A DNA stretch of 64,000 nucleotides, from NCBI RefSeq assembly GCF_037976825.1, contig NZ_CP150269.1, positions 269,001 through 333,000 of the forward strand. The letters run 5' to 3'. A model generated the notes under the pieces. The model saw only the letters and a list, made by a program, of their open reading frames with translations, searched no databases and was not told the DNA's origin. This DNA is from Paenibacillus sp. FSL K6-1330. GTDB lineage: Bacteria > Bacillota > Bacilli > Paenibacillales > Paenibacillaceae. The translations under genes and the position numbers were made by a program. Shown here one piece after another: positions 45,484 to 53,986 of this stretch; within the stretch, counting starts at the first letter, position 1; each line of letters begins with the position of its first letter.

Positions 45484-45518
45484 TTCAATATTGATATTGA
45501 ATGATGGTTTGTTATAAT
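45484..45518 (+). promoter_or_regulatory. Promoter and palindromic operator of the TetR gene
   Basis: TTCAATATTGATATTGAA (45484-45501) is an 18-bp palindrome with 8-bp arms. It covers the -35 box TTGATA (45491-45496). The -10 box TATAAT lies at 45513-45518 with a 16-bp spacer. This fits TetR autorepression. Confidence 0.72.
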
Positions 45519-45576
45519 GTGTTCAACAGAGAGGGGGCGTAAAGATGGGCAGTTGGGCGGAAAATCCAAGGTCTCT

Positions 45577-46182
45577 ATGCTCATTGAACCTATGTCACAT
45601 GATCAACCATTAACGAAAGAAGCCATATTGGACGCTGCCGAGCAGACGCTTCGGCGCTATGGCCCTGACAAGACCTCGGTTGTCGATGTTGCCAAGGCGC
45701 TTCAAGTGAGCCATGGATCTCTATACCGGCATTTTCCCAGCAAGGCCGCTCTGAGAGAAGCCGTAACGGAACGATGGCTGCAGCGGATTGCGGATCCGTT
45801 ACAGAAGATTGCAGACGGAACGGAAGGCAGCGCCGCTGATCGCTTGCGATTATGGACGGATACCCTCATCCGGGCCAAACGGGCTTATGTCCTTGAGGAT
45901 CCCGAGATGTTTGCCATGTATACGACCGTGACGCTGGACGCCGTCAAGGTGATTGATACGCATGTGAGGCTGTTAATTGGACAGATTGCCCAGATCATCG
46001 ATCAAGGGATGTTTACCGGTGAATTTAAGCCGGGCCAGTCGGAGTCGGTGGCAAAAGCTTTTTTCATGGCAACGTCCCTGTTTCACCATCCGGCGCATGC
46101 CTCTCAGTGGACCTCGAAGGAGATTGAAGCCGATTTTGACTCGGTGTGGGCGCTATTGTTATCTGGAATCACAAAACAGTAA
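45577..46182 (+). CDS. TetR/AcrR-family regulator
   Basis: This 201-residue protein has the TetR HTH at about residues 15-55 ('TKEAILDAAEQTLRRYG', 'VAKALQVSHGSLYRHFPSKA') and a helical ligand domain behind. The start is uncertain. ATG 45577 and ATG 45592 are both in frame with weak ribosome sites, TTG 45553 is also possible, and the good AGAGGGGG near 45530 leads into a frame that closes. It is followed by a short-chain dehydrogenase whose promoter carries a different palindrome, which this regulator may also bind. Confidence 0.85.
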   Translation: MLIEPMSHDQPLTKEAILDAAEQTLRRYGPDKTSVVDVAKALQVSHGSLYRHFPSKAALREAVTERWLQRIADPLQKIADGTEGSAADRLRLWTDTLIRAKRAYVLEDPEMFAMYTTVTLDAVKVIDTHVRLLIGQIAQIIDQGMFTGEFKPGQSESVAKAFFMATSLFHHPAHASQWTSKEIEADFDSVWALLLSGITKQ

Positions 46183-46290
46183 ACAGGCGAGAATAATAGT
46201 AAGCGGGAACTAAGCAGTGCTCGCGGCCGCCGTTATGCGATACTGCAAAAGCACCGCGGGAGCTAGCGCGGTGAGATCACCACCTACGTT

Positions 46291-46339
46291 AAAAAGATGC
46301 TATTCTTGGCGATACTCGCATGGGATAGCGTCTTTTTTT
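46291..46339 (+). terminator. Terminator of the TetR gene
   Basis: AAGATGCTAT (46294-46303) and ATAGCGTCTT (46325-46334 region) pair with one wobble and are followed by seven T. The 311-bp gap (46183-46493) holds this hairpin and the SDR promoter but no gene. Confidence 0.75.
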
Positions 46340-46349
46340 GTTCTCATTC

Positions 46350-46410
46350 AATTACAAATGACAAAAATATAAAATTGTCACTTGTAATTTGTTATATAGA
46401 GACATATAAT
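46350..46410 (+). promoter_or_regulatory. Promoter and operator of the SDR gene
   Basis: AATTACAAATGACA (46350-46363) and TGTCACTTGTAATT (46376-46389) are inverted repeats with one mismatch. The right arm overlaps the -35 box TTGTAA (46382-46387); the -10 box TATAAT is at 46405-46410 with a 17-bp spacer. A further half-site ATTACAA lies near 46414. Confidence 0.65.
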
Positions 46411-46493
46411 CAAATTACAAAAAAGACGTACAGATCAGAGGATCCATCTGATGAGATATTCGTGCACCTAATTCCTATGCGGGAGGTTGTATC

Positions 46494-47237
46494 ATGGCAA
46501 AGAGTTTATCGGGCAAGGTAGCTATCGTAACGGGAGCATCAAGAGGCATCGGGCGTGAAATTGCGGAGAGGCTTGCGGAAAACGGGGCTAAGGTGGTTAT
46601 AAACTATGCGAGCAGCCCCGCTAAAGCTGAGGAAGTGGTGAGCGCCATTAAGCAAGGCGGCAGCGAAGCCCGGGCCATTCAAGCCGATATAAGTCAGGTA
46701 GCAGCAATTGAACGTTTGTTTAGTGAAACAATCGAGGCTTATGGCGGAATCGATATTCTCGTGAACAATGCCGGCATCATGACAACCAAGCCGATTGCGG
46801 CCATGACGGAGGAAGATTTCGATCAGCAGTTTGCGATTAATGTGAAGGGGACTTATTTTGCGATCCAGCAGGCTTTTCACCATATGAATTCGGGCGGGCG
46901 CATCATCAATTTCTCGACGTCTGTAGTTGGGCAAATGTTCCCGGCGTACAGCGTATATGCTGGCACGAAGGGCGCTGTAGAGCAGTTTACGCGTCAGTTG
47001 GCTAAAGAATTCGGACCCAAAGGAATTAGAATTAACGCTGTGGCACCCGGACCGATTAATACGGAGCTCTTCACGGTTGGCAAATCGGAGGAACAGATCG
47101 CGGGAATCGCAAGCACGAATGCTTTCGGACGTCTGGGGGAACCGGACGATGTCGCAGGGGCCGTCCTTTTTCTGGCCGGCGAAGAATCGAAATGGATCAC
47201 AGGTCAAACGATCCGCGTGAACGGCGGGTTTGTGTAA
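46494..47237 (+). CDS. Short-chain dehydrogenase/reductase, FabG-like
   Basis: This 247-residue classical SDR has the NAD(P)-binding 'VTGASRGIGREIAERL', 'LVNNAGIMTTK', the catalytic Ser in 'NFSTSVVG', and Tyr-Lys in 'YSVYAGTKGAVEQF'. GGGAGG lies 8 bp before the ATG. The substrate cannot be told; FabG-like proteins of this type reduce 3-oxo groups or sugars. It sits downstream of a TetR gene and has its own operator-bearing promoter. Confidence 0.9.
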   Translation: MAKSLSGKVAIVTGASRGIGREIAERLAENGAKVVINYASSPAKAEEVVSAIKQGGSEARAIQADISQVAAIERLFSETIEAYGGIDILVNNAGIMTTKPIAAMTEEDFDQQFAINVKGTYFAIQQAFHHMNSGGRIINFSTSVVGQMFPAYSVYAGTKGAVEQFTRQLAKEFGPKGIRINAVAPGPINTELFTVGKSEEQIAGIASTNAFGRLGEPDDVAGAVLFLAGEESKWITGQTIRVNGGFV

Positions 47238-47261
47238 TACTCGTCAATATTGCAAAACAAA

Positions 47262-47288
47262 AAAGGCACCGGGGGTCCGGTGCCTTTC
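47262..47288 (+). terminator. Terminator of the SDR gene
   Basis: AAAGGCACCGG (47262-47272) and CCGGTGCCTTT (47277-47287) with a 4-base loop. Confidence 0.9.
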
Positions 47289-47403
47289 GTTACGGGATAC
47301 GGTCGATCCGTGGAGAAGGTCATAATTACGCATCAACCTACTTGTGAGTAGAATGCTTCCCCTGAATGTGGGGGGAATGATCGATATTCTCCGTAAACGT
47401 CCC

Positions 47404-47982
47404 TTAATCTAGGTCCTTCCACTTCAAGTCCAGCGTCGGAGGCGTGTAGCTATCCATGAGCTCGAGCAGCTTGAGCGGGTCATCGGAGAGGTTGATCAGG
47501 TTTAAGTGGGAGGCATTGGAGAAACCTTCCGTGATACTGTACTGAATCAGCTTCATGAACGGTTCATAATACTCCCGGACATTGAGCAGTCCGATCGGCT
47601 TCTGATGAATTCCAATTTGCGACCAGCACAATACTTCGAACAATTCCTCAAAGGTTCCAAAACCGCCCGGCATGGCGATAAACCCGTCGGACAGTTTCGC
47701 CATCGTCGCTTTGCGCTCATGCATATCCGCTACTTCAATGAGCTGGGTCAGCTCGGTATGTACAATCTCACCTTTAAACAGTCCGCTCGGCATCACACCG
47801 ATAACTTCACCGCCATGCTGCAGAACGGCATTAGCCACTTCACCCATCAATCCGATATTGGAGCCGCCGTATACAAGCTTATATTGGTTGTGAGCAATGT
47901 GTCTGCCGAGCTCGGCAGCTTTCGCTTGATAGTCTGGGTGTTCCCCCATGTTCGATCCTGCAAATACACATATAGATTTCAA
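47404..47982 (-). CDS. LOG-family protein (cytokinin riboside 5'-monophosphate phosphoribohydrolase type)
   Basis: This 192-residue protein of the TIGR00730/LOG family removes ribose 5-phosphate from nucleoside monophosphates. The motif '[14 protein letters not shown]' (P-G-G-x-G-T-x-x-E) and '[10 protein letters not shown]' at the start are diagnostic. Initiation is placed at TTG 47982 because AAGGAG lies 8 bp upstream; the GTG at 47991 is too close to that site. Confidence 0.9.
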   Translation of the reverse strand: MKSICVFAGSNMGEHPDYQAKAAELGRHIAHNQYKLVYGGSNIGLMGEVANAVLQHGGEVIGVMPSGLFKGEIVHTELTQLIEVADMHERKATMAKLSDGFIAMPGGFGTFEELFEVLCWSQIGIHQKPIGLLNVREYYEPFMKLIQYSITEGFSNASHLNLINLSDDPLKLLELMDSYTPPTLDLKWKDLD

Positions 47983-48200
47983 TTCGCACACTCCTTGACA
48001 AGATGTTGATATTTCATTTGAGTAATTATACTATATATAGTGATTTATGTCATGGCATCGATGGACTATACTGTTAATGCTCATCAGATGGCACCTACTT
48101 ATATTATGGCATACATGTTAGCATTATCATGAGTTTGATCTTGAATTATGTAAAAAGTAAAGGTTAAGTGATCCCAGGGAATCGCGGAGGTAGCACAAGC

Positions 48201-48518
48201 ATGGATATGAATGAAGCGCAGCAATGGATTAAACAGTTTTACGGGGAGCGAGGCTGGACCCAGTACGGTCCCTTTATTCGCGTTGGTTTTTTGATGGAGG
48301 AGACAGGGGAAACGGCGCGTGCCGTCCGCGCTTATGAGATCGGCAGGGACCGCCCCGACGAGGAGGTTCAATCCAAGGAACAGCTCAAGCAGGATTTGGT
48401 GGAGGAGATCGGCGACGTGCTCGGCAACATTTCACTGTTGGCGGATCTTTATGGCATTTCGCTGGAAGAAGCATTTACGGCCCATCAGCAGAAGCTGCTG
48501 AAGCGGTTTGGTTCTTAA
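48201..48518 (+). CDS. MazG-like nucleotide pyrophosphohydrolase domain protein
   Basis: The 105-residue protein has the MazG-type metal site E-E-x-x-E in 'MEETGETARAV' and 'DLVEEIGDVLGNISLLAD' further on. It probably hydrolyses nucleoside triphosphates, as house-cleaning or all-alpha NTP pyrophosphatases do. GGAGG lies 10 bp before ATG 48201. It ends at a terminator shared with etfA. Confidence 0.88.
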   Translation: MDMNEAQQWIKQFYGERGWTQYGPFIRVGFLMEETGETARAVRAYEIGRDRPDEEVQSKEQLKQDLVEEIGDVLGNISLLADLYGISLEEAFTAHQQKLLKRFGS

Positions 48519-48618
48519 AGGTGATACGCTAGACCCTGTTTTGCATCCCATTGACGAGGCTGCCCCCCAGGAATGATTCATAGTCGAAGGGGCATTATTA
48601 CGGCAAAACTTACGAAGT

Positions 48619-48664
48619 AAAAGGCTGCCCCAGGTCCCTTGGACCTTTTGGAGCAGCCTTTTTT
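48619..48664. terminator. Bidirectional terminator between the MazG-like gene and etfA
   Basis: AAAAGGCTGC (48619-48628) and GCAGCCTTTTTT (48653-48664) with an inner GGTCC/GGACC pair. Confidence 0.88.
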
Positions 48665-48696
48665 GACATATATCGTGGGATAAACCATTAGAAGTC

Positions 48697-49674
48697 TTAC
48701 GATACCAGGACCTTGCGGAATTCCTCCGTCAGCAGCGGGACGATATCGAACAGATCGCCGACGATGCCGTAATCGGCTACCTTGAAGATCGGTGCCTCAG
48801 GGTCTTTGTTAATCGCAATAATGACCCGCGATTGGCTCATGCCGGCCAGATGCTGGATGGCGCCGCTAATGCCGCAGGCAATATAGATCTCGGGCGTGAC
48901 CACTTTGCCGGTCTGCCCGATCTGGAGCGCGTAATCGCAGTAGCCGGCATCACAGGCTCCGCGCGATGCGCCGACGGCCCCGCCGAGCAGGTCCGCGAGC
49001 TCCTCCAGCGGCTGGAAGCCTTCCGCACTCTTCACGCCGCGACCGCCGGAAATGACGATTTTGGCTTCCGAGAGGTCGATTTTTCCCGTGGTTTTGCGAA
49101 CGACGTCCTTTACCACAGAGCGGAGGGAAGGAGCCGGGTAAGCGATGTCCTCAATACTGGTGCCCGCACCTTCGATGGCTTCCGCGGCGGGAATATTGTT
49201 CGGACGCACCGTGACCACCCACGGTCCGTTCTGGAAGACGCGCTTCTCAAAAGCTTTACCCGCATATAGCGGACGCGTGAACACCGCTTCTCCACCTTCA
49301 GTCTCGATCGCGATTACGTCGGAAATTTGCCCGGCATTCAGGGAAGCGGCGACAAGCGGTGCTAAATCGCGGCCGATGGCCGTATGTCCGAAGAGGACGG
49401 CATCAGGCTGCGCTTGACCGATGACCGCTTCAATGGCCGATATATAAGCTTCGGGATTATAGCTCTCCAGATCATCATGCTCAACCGTATAGATCGTGTC
49501 GGCACCGTAGGCTTTCAGGGCCGATACGGCCTCGGTAATATTCGAGCCTGCGACCAGAATGCGGATGCTGTCACCGTCACCAGCAATCAAACGAGCTGCA
49601 CCAAGCGTCTCGAGGGCAACCTGGCGCAGCTTTCCATCCCGGTTCTCGGCATACACTAATATCGTTTTGCTCAT
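48697..49674 (-). CDS. etfA: Electron transfer flavoprotein alpha subunit
   Basis: This 325-residue EtfA binds FAD at its C-terminal half ('[20 protein letters not shown]', '[16 protein letters not shown]', '[20 protein letters not shown]') and passes electrons from acyl-CoA dehydrogenase (FadE) to the membrane. AGGAGGT lies before ATG 49674. An upstream in-frame extension has no ribosome site. It is the last gene of the fadR-etfB-etfA direction and is separated from etfB by an unusual 267-bp gap. Confidence 0.95.
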   Translation of the reverse strand: MSKTILVYAENRDGKLRQVALETLGAARLIAGDGDSIRILVAGSNITEAVSALKAYGADTIYTVEHDDLESYNPEAYISAIEAVIGQAQPDAVLFGHTAIGRDLAPLVAASLNAGQISDVIAIETEGGEAVFTRPLYAGKAFEKRVFQNGPWVVTVRPNNIPAAEAIEGAGTSIEDIAYPAPSLRSVVKDVVRKTTGKIDLSEAKIVISGGRGVKSAEGFQPLEELADLLGGAVGASRGACDAGYCDYALQIGQTGKVVTPEIYIACGISGAIQHLAGMSQSRVIIAINKDPEAPIFKVADYGIVGDLFDIVPLLTEEFRKVLVS

Positions 49675-49941
49675 ATCATAACCTCCTAGGATCCATTTGA
49701 GATTGAAGTGAAGAGAGTTTGACGATTTAACCAGCCTGAGCAACCTAAGCGAATTCAGGAGATTTCCTCCGACCGCTGCTGCTCCGGATTCCCGAAACGT
49801 ATCAAGCGAAAAGCGTGCATGACGGACATCCCGTAAACCATACAATCAGAATACATAAGGAATGATGACATGGCCCTCTGTCGGTTCCGTGTAACCGCAT
49901 TCAATAGCGGGTGTCAAAGGGTACACCCGTACACCCGTTCA

Positions 49942-50709
49942 TTAGATCACTTTCGACTGGGTACGGAGCAAGGATACCAGCTCATGTGCTACTTCGGCGG
50001 GCTCACCCTTCAGAATACGTCCGGCACTTCGCTCCGGCGGCAGTGACAGCTCGCTTTGCTTTGTTGCCGGCTGGATATCAGCTTCCGATAGCCCGAGATC
50101 ATCTAGTGTCAACGTCTGAAATGGCTTTTTCTTAGCCTTCATGATGCCAGGCAGCGATGGATAGCGGGGTTCGTTCAATCCCTGCTGTGCCGTGAAGATC
50201 GCCGGGAGCTGAACCTCCAGCACTTCAAGATCGCCTTCGGCATCCCGATGCACTTCAGCCGTGGTACCGTTCAGTGTAAGCTTGGTAATGGAGCCGGCAT
50301 GCGAAATACCGAGAAGGCTTGCCAGGCGAATGGCCACCTGACCCGAACCGCGGTCTACGGAGAAGTTGCCGCCAAGGATCAGATCCGGGCTTTCCTTGGA
50401 CAAATACGCATGCAGCACCTTCGATACCGCATATTCATCGTCCGGAATTCGCTCGTCGGAGATCAGCACGGCATCATCAGCGCCCATGGCCAGCGCAGTC
50501 CGCAAGGCCTCTGCCGTACGATCCGGTCCGACGGACAGGAGTGTCACGCTGCCGCCGTGGTCATCCCGAAGCTTCACGGCTTCTTCCACCGCATATTCGT
50601 CATACGGATTGATTACGAATTTCACCCCATCCTCGGCAATCGATCCGTTCTCAATCGTAATTTTTTCCTCCGTGTCAAAGGTCTGTTTAAGCAATACCAC
50701 AATCTTCAT
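49942..50709 (-). CDS. etfB: Electron transfer flavoprotein beta subunit
   Basis: This 255-residue EtfB has the family start 'MKIVVLLKQTFDTEEKI', 'VINPYDEYAVEEAVKL', and the AMP-binding region near 'DLILGGNFSVDRGSGQVA'. It pairs with EtfA. It lies 38 bp downstream of fadR, as in B. subtilis, where fadR, etfB and etfA share an operon with lcfA and fadB. Confidence 0.95.
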   Translation of the reverse strand: MKIVVLLKQTFDTEEKITIENGSIAEDGVKFVINPYDEYAVEEAVKLRDDHGGSVTLLSVGPDRTAEALRTALAMGADDAVLISDERIPDDEYAVSKVLHAYLSKESPDLILGGNFSVDRGSGQVAIRLASLLGISHAGSITKLTLNGTTAEVHRDAEGDLEVLEVQLPAIFTAQQGLNEPRYPSLPGIMKAKKKPFQTLTLDDLGLSEADIQPATKQSELSLPPERSAGRILKGEPAEVAHELVSLLRTQSKVI

Positions 50710-50747
50710 CGGTTAAACGCTCCCTTCAATATGAATATCAGCGGGAC

Positions 50748-51338
50748 TTATTGTCCGCTGGAAACACCGTTCAGGAAAAAGCTAAGCGTCTCATCCGCCT
50801 GATCGGACAGAGAATACTTGCGGCCGGAGATCAGCCAAGAGGTTACCGCTTCATCCATCGCGCCAAAAATCAGGTTGCGCACCAGTTTGACGTTCAGATC
50901 GGAACGGAATTTCTGTTCTTTGATACCCTGTTCCAGGATATTCTCGATCAGCACAATATATGGCTTCAATGCGCTGCCGATTTCCTTGCGCAGCTCCAAA
51001 TCGCTCTGCCGCAGCTCAATCTGCGTGACATAAGCAAGCTCAGGATTGCTCTCCAGCTCTGAGAAATGGATGCTGCAAACCGTCCGCAGTGCTTCCACCG
51101 CGTCCGTGGTTCCTTCCACGCTTTCGTGGAATTTGCCGACCAACTCGCCAAGCTTTTCCTGAAACAGGCGGATCAGGATATCCTCCTTCCTCTTAAAGTA
51201 TAAATAGATGGTGCCGTCAGCCACGCCGGCGGCCTTGGCGATCTTGGATACCTGGGACCGGTGGTAGCCGTTCTCGGCGAATACTTTCAGGGCGCCCTGG
51301 AGAATAAGGTGGTATTTTTCATTTTTTTTACTTGTCAT
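50748..51338 (-). CDS. fadR: TetR-family repressor of fatty-acid degradation FadR
   Basis: This 196-residue TetR protein is very close by eye to B. subtilis FadR (YsiA): 'AENGYHRSQVSKIAKAAG' and 'VADGTIYLYFKRKEDILI' in the HTH, 'YVTQIELRQSDLELR' in the ligand domain. FadR represses beta-oxidation genes and is released by long-chain acyl-CoA. A perfect FadR box lies 36 bp upstream. It is divergent from the fadF-fadD genes. Confidence 0.93.
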   Translation of the reverse strand: MTSKKNEKYHLILQGALKVFAENGYHRSQVSKIAKAAGVADGTIYLYFKRKEDILIRLFQEKLGELVGKFHESVEGTTDAVEALRTVCSIHFSELESNPELAYVTQIELRQSDLELRKEIGSALKPYIVLIENILEQGIKEQKFRSDLNVKLVRNLIFGAMDEAVTSWLISGRKYSLSDQADETLSFFLNGVSSGQ

Positions 51339-51373
51339 ATGCTCACCCCGATGTTAGAATACAGTTAAAATTA

Positions 51374-51391
51374 TGAATGAATACTCATTCA
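51374..51391. promoter_or_regulatory. FadR operator
   Basis: TGAATGAATACTCATTCA matches the Bacillus FadR consensus TGAATGANTANTCATTCA at every fixed position. It is a palindrome with 7-bp arms in the region shared by fadR and the rightward fad operon. The 467-bp gap around it (51339-51805) holds no gene. Confidence 0.9.
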
Positions 51392-51667
51392 TTTCTTGTA
51401 TCCATCATAAAATACGTTCATGTCGTTGTCAACGATGGGTTACGAAGAAGCGCGAAATGGATGAAGCAGATGGATCAGAGCAGCAGAATAAGGCGTTCAT
51501 ATCAGAGCAATAGACGGCAGTTCAACCGGAAGAAACAAGTCACTGGGTATCCGCAGGCAAGTACAGATGAGAGCGTTGTACGGATGAAGAGATGCAGCCA
51601 GAAAAGATGAAGTTCGGTTTAGCGTGGTCGGCACGGCACGATGTGGAGGTCTATTTTTGTTCTCGCA

Positions 51668-51682
51668 ATGAAAGCGCTTCAT
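51668..51682. promoter_or_regulatory. cre-like palindrome upstream of fadF
   Basis: ATGAAAGCGCTTCAT resembles a CcpA site but is one base short of the usual 14-bp spacing. CcpA is known to repress fad genes in B. subtilis, so a role is plausible. Confidence 0.35.
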
Positions 51683-51805
51683 ATATTATCCCGACCTGGA
51701 CATATGACGAGAGTTAGGAAGGAGTGACAGGAGCTTCGGAAAATGGGACGCTGCACCAGACTACCAGAAGAAAGAAGGATTTTTTAACGCAAGGGGCTGA
51801 GAGAG

Positions 51806-53986
51806 ATGTTTCTAACCTTAATCAACGCACTGCTCTTTGTCTTGATCACCGGTTGGGCGGTGTACATGTTCGCCACCGTAGTGTATCGCCGGTACCTGTA
51901 TATCCGTTTGGGCAAGCCAGCGAATCTGAAGAAGGACCTGAAGGAACGCCTGAGCCAATTCGCTATCCAGGTATTCGGACAGAGCAAGCTCTTTAAGGAC
52001 CGCAAGAGCGGCATCATGCACTTTATCGTTTTTTACGGATTTATCATTTTACAGTTCGGTGCGCTCGACATCATCTGGAAGGGATTGTCCGGCCACAGCC
52101 TGCCGATCCCGGGGCACGCCGGCTTTATCCTTATGCAGGAGATTACGGTTGCGCTGATCCTGCTCGCTATCGGTTATGCGGCCTATCGCCGCTATGGCGA
52201 GAAGCTGAAACGGCTCAAGCGGGGCTGGAAGCCAAGCATTGTCGTGTTTTTCATCACCACGCTGATGGCTTCGGTGCTGCTGACGATGGCTTTTGAACGG
52301 CTCATGGAAGGACTGGCGTGGTCGGCAATGGCCCCGATCTCATCCAGCGTTGCGGCCGTGTTTGCCTGGATGCCGCCGGTGGCGGTGACGGTTTGTTATT
52401 ACCTGTTCTGGTGGCTGCACCTGTTGATTCTGTTGTCTTTCCTCATCTATGTGCCGCAATCGAAGCATTTTCACCTCATTACAGCGCCGATCAACATTCT
52501 GGTCCGCCGAACCGATCCCCCGGGCAAGCTCAGCAAGCTGGATCTGGAGGATGAAGAGGCGGAGGAATTCGGGGTAGGCAAAATCGAGGACTTCACGCAG
52601 AAGCAGATGCTCGATTTCTATGCCTGCGTCGAGTGTGGAAGGTGCACCAATGTATGCCCGGCATCGAATACAGGCAAGCTGCTGTCGCCGATGCATATGA
52701 TTGTGAAGCTTAGGGATCATCTCACGGAAAAAGGTGCCGCGCTCACCTCCAAATCAGCGTGGATGCCAGCCTCGGTGTTTGGATCGCCCGGCGTCCATAC
52801 AATGGCTGCGACAGATCTGGCGCTTGTTGGCTGGAAGGGCGAGGGCGTTACCGATATCGGTCCGACGATGGACGTGCAGAAGCGCTCTTGGCATCAGGTC
52901 GAGGGCGTAGACCCGAAGGACATTCAATTGATCGGCGGCGTCATGACGGAAGAAGAGATTTGGGCGTGCACGACCTGTCGCAACTGCGAGGATCAGTGCC
53001 CGGTCGCGAATGAGCATGTTGACAAAATCGTGGATCTTCGGCGTCATCTCGTTCTAATGGAGGGCAGCGTGCCGCAGGAAGGCCAGCGCGCGATGCAAAA
53101 CATCGAGCGACAAGGCAACCCTTGGGGAATCAGCCGCGCGGACCGGAGCAAGTGGGTGAAGGAGGTCGACCCGGAAGGGACGTTGGATCTGAAGATTCCG
53201 ACCGTGAAGGAAAACCCGGATTTCGACGTGCTGTTCTTTGTCGGCTCCATGGGCTCTTACGACAATCGCAGCCGCAAGATCACCAAGGCTTTTGTCCGGC
53301 TTATGAATGAAGCGGGTGTCAACTTCGCCATTCTCGGCAACGAGGAGAAGAATTCGGGCGATACGCCGCGCCGCATGGGCAATGAATTTCTGTTCCAGCA
53401 GCTGTGCACGGAGAACATCGAGACATTCCAGAAATACGATGTGAAACGAATCGTTACAGCTTGTCCGCATACCTTCAATATTTTGAAGAACGAGTACCCG
53501 GAGTTTGGGCTTGAAGCCGAGGTCATTCATCATACGGAGCTGCTGGACCAGCTGGTGAAGGAAGGGCGTCTTCAGCCTAAATATCAGGTTCAGGAGAAAA
53601 TTACTTATCATGACTCCTGCTACCTGGGACGGTATAACGATGTGTACGATCAGCCGCGCAGCGTGCTTCGCGCCATTCCTGGCGTTGAGCTCCTGGAAAT
53701 GGAGCGGAATCGCGAGAACGGGATGTGCTGCGGGGCCGGCGGCGGGCAGATGTGGATGGAGGAAGACGCGGGCAAGCGCGTGAATCTGGCACGCACCGAG
53801 CAGGCGCTTGCCGTATCCCCGACGATGATCAGTTCAGCCTGTCCGTTCTGTCTGACGATGCTGGAGGACGGCACGAAGCTGAAGGAAGTGGAAGAAAGCG
53901 TAAAAACGCGAGATATCGCGGAAATCCTGGAGTTATCCGTATTCGGTCTATCCGAAATCCATGAACAGGAGGTCGTTGTGCAATGA
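51806..53986 (+). CDS. fadF: Membrane iron-sulfur protein FadF, probable ETF:quinone oxidoreductase
   Basis: This 726-residue protein has about five N-terminal transmembrane helices, then two 4Fe-4S motifs (C-x2-C-x2-C-x3-C in 'CVECGRCTNVCPASN', near residue 274, and 'CTTCRNCEDQCPVANEH'). Two CCG-type cysteine-rich domains follow, with 'ACPHTFN' and 'GMCCGAGGGQMWMEE'. This is the heterodisulfide-reductase-like FadF of Bacillus. It is thought to take electrons from EtfAB and reduce the quinone pool. AAGGGG lies 9 bp before the ATG. It leads the rightward fad genes and overlaps fadN by 4 bp. Confidence 0.93.
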   Translation: MFLTLINALLFVLITGWAVYMFATVVYRRYLYIRLGKPANLKKDLKERLSQFAIQVFGQSKLFKDRKSGIMHFIVFYGFIILQFGALDIIWKGLSGHSLPIPGHAGFILMQEITVALILLAIGYAAYRRYGEKLKRLKRGWKPSIVVFFITTLMASVLLTMAFERLMEGLAWSAMAPISSSVAAVFAWMPPVAVTVCYYLFWWLHLLILLSFLIYVPQSKHFHLITAPINILVRRTDPPGKLSKLDLEDEEAEEFGVGKIEDFTQKQMLDFYACVECGRCTNVCPASNTGKLLSPMHMIVKLRDHLTEKGAALTSKSAWMPASVFGSPGVHTMAATDLALVGWKGEGVTDIGPTMDVQKRSWHQVEGVDPKDIQLIGGVMTEEEIWACTTCRNCEDQCPVANEHVDKIVDLRRHLVLMEGSVPQEGQRAMQNIERQGNPWGISRADRSKWVKEVDPEGTLDLKIPTVKENPDFDVLFFVGSMGSYDNRSRKITKAFVRLMNEAGVNFAILGNEEKNSGDTPRRMGNEFLFQQLCTENIETFQKYDVKRIVTACPHTFNILKNEYPEFGLEAEVIHHTELLDQLVKEGRLQPKYQVQEKITYHDSCYLGRYNDVYDQPRSVLRAIPGVELLEMERNRENGMCCGAGGGQMWMEEDAGKRVNLARTEQALAVSPTMISSACPFCLTMLEDGTKLKEVEESVKTRDIAEILELSVFGLSEIHEQEVVVQ

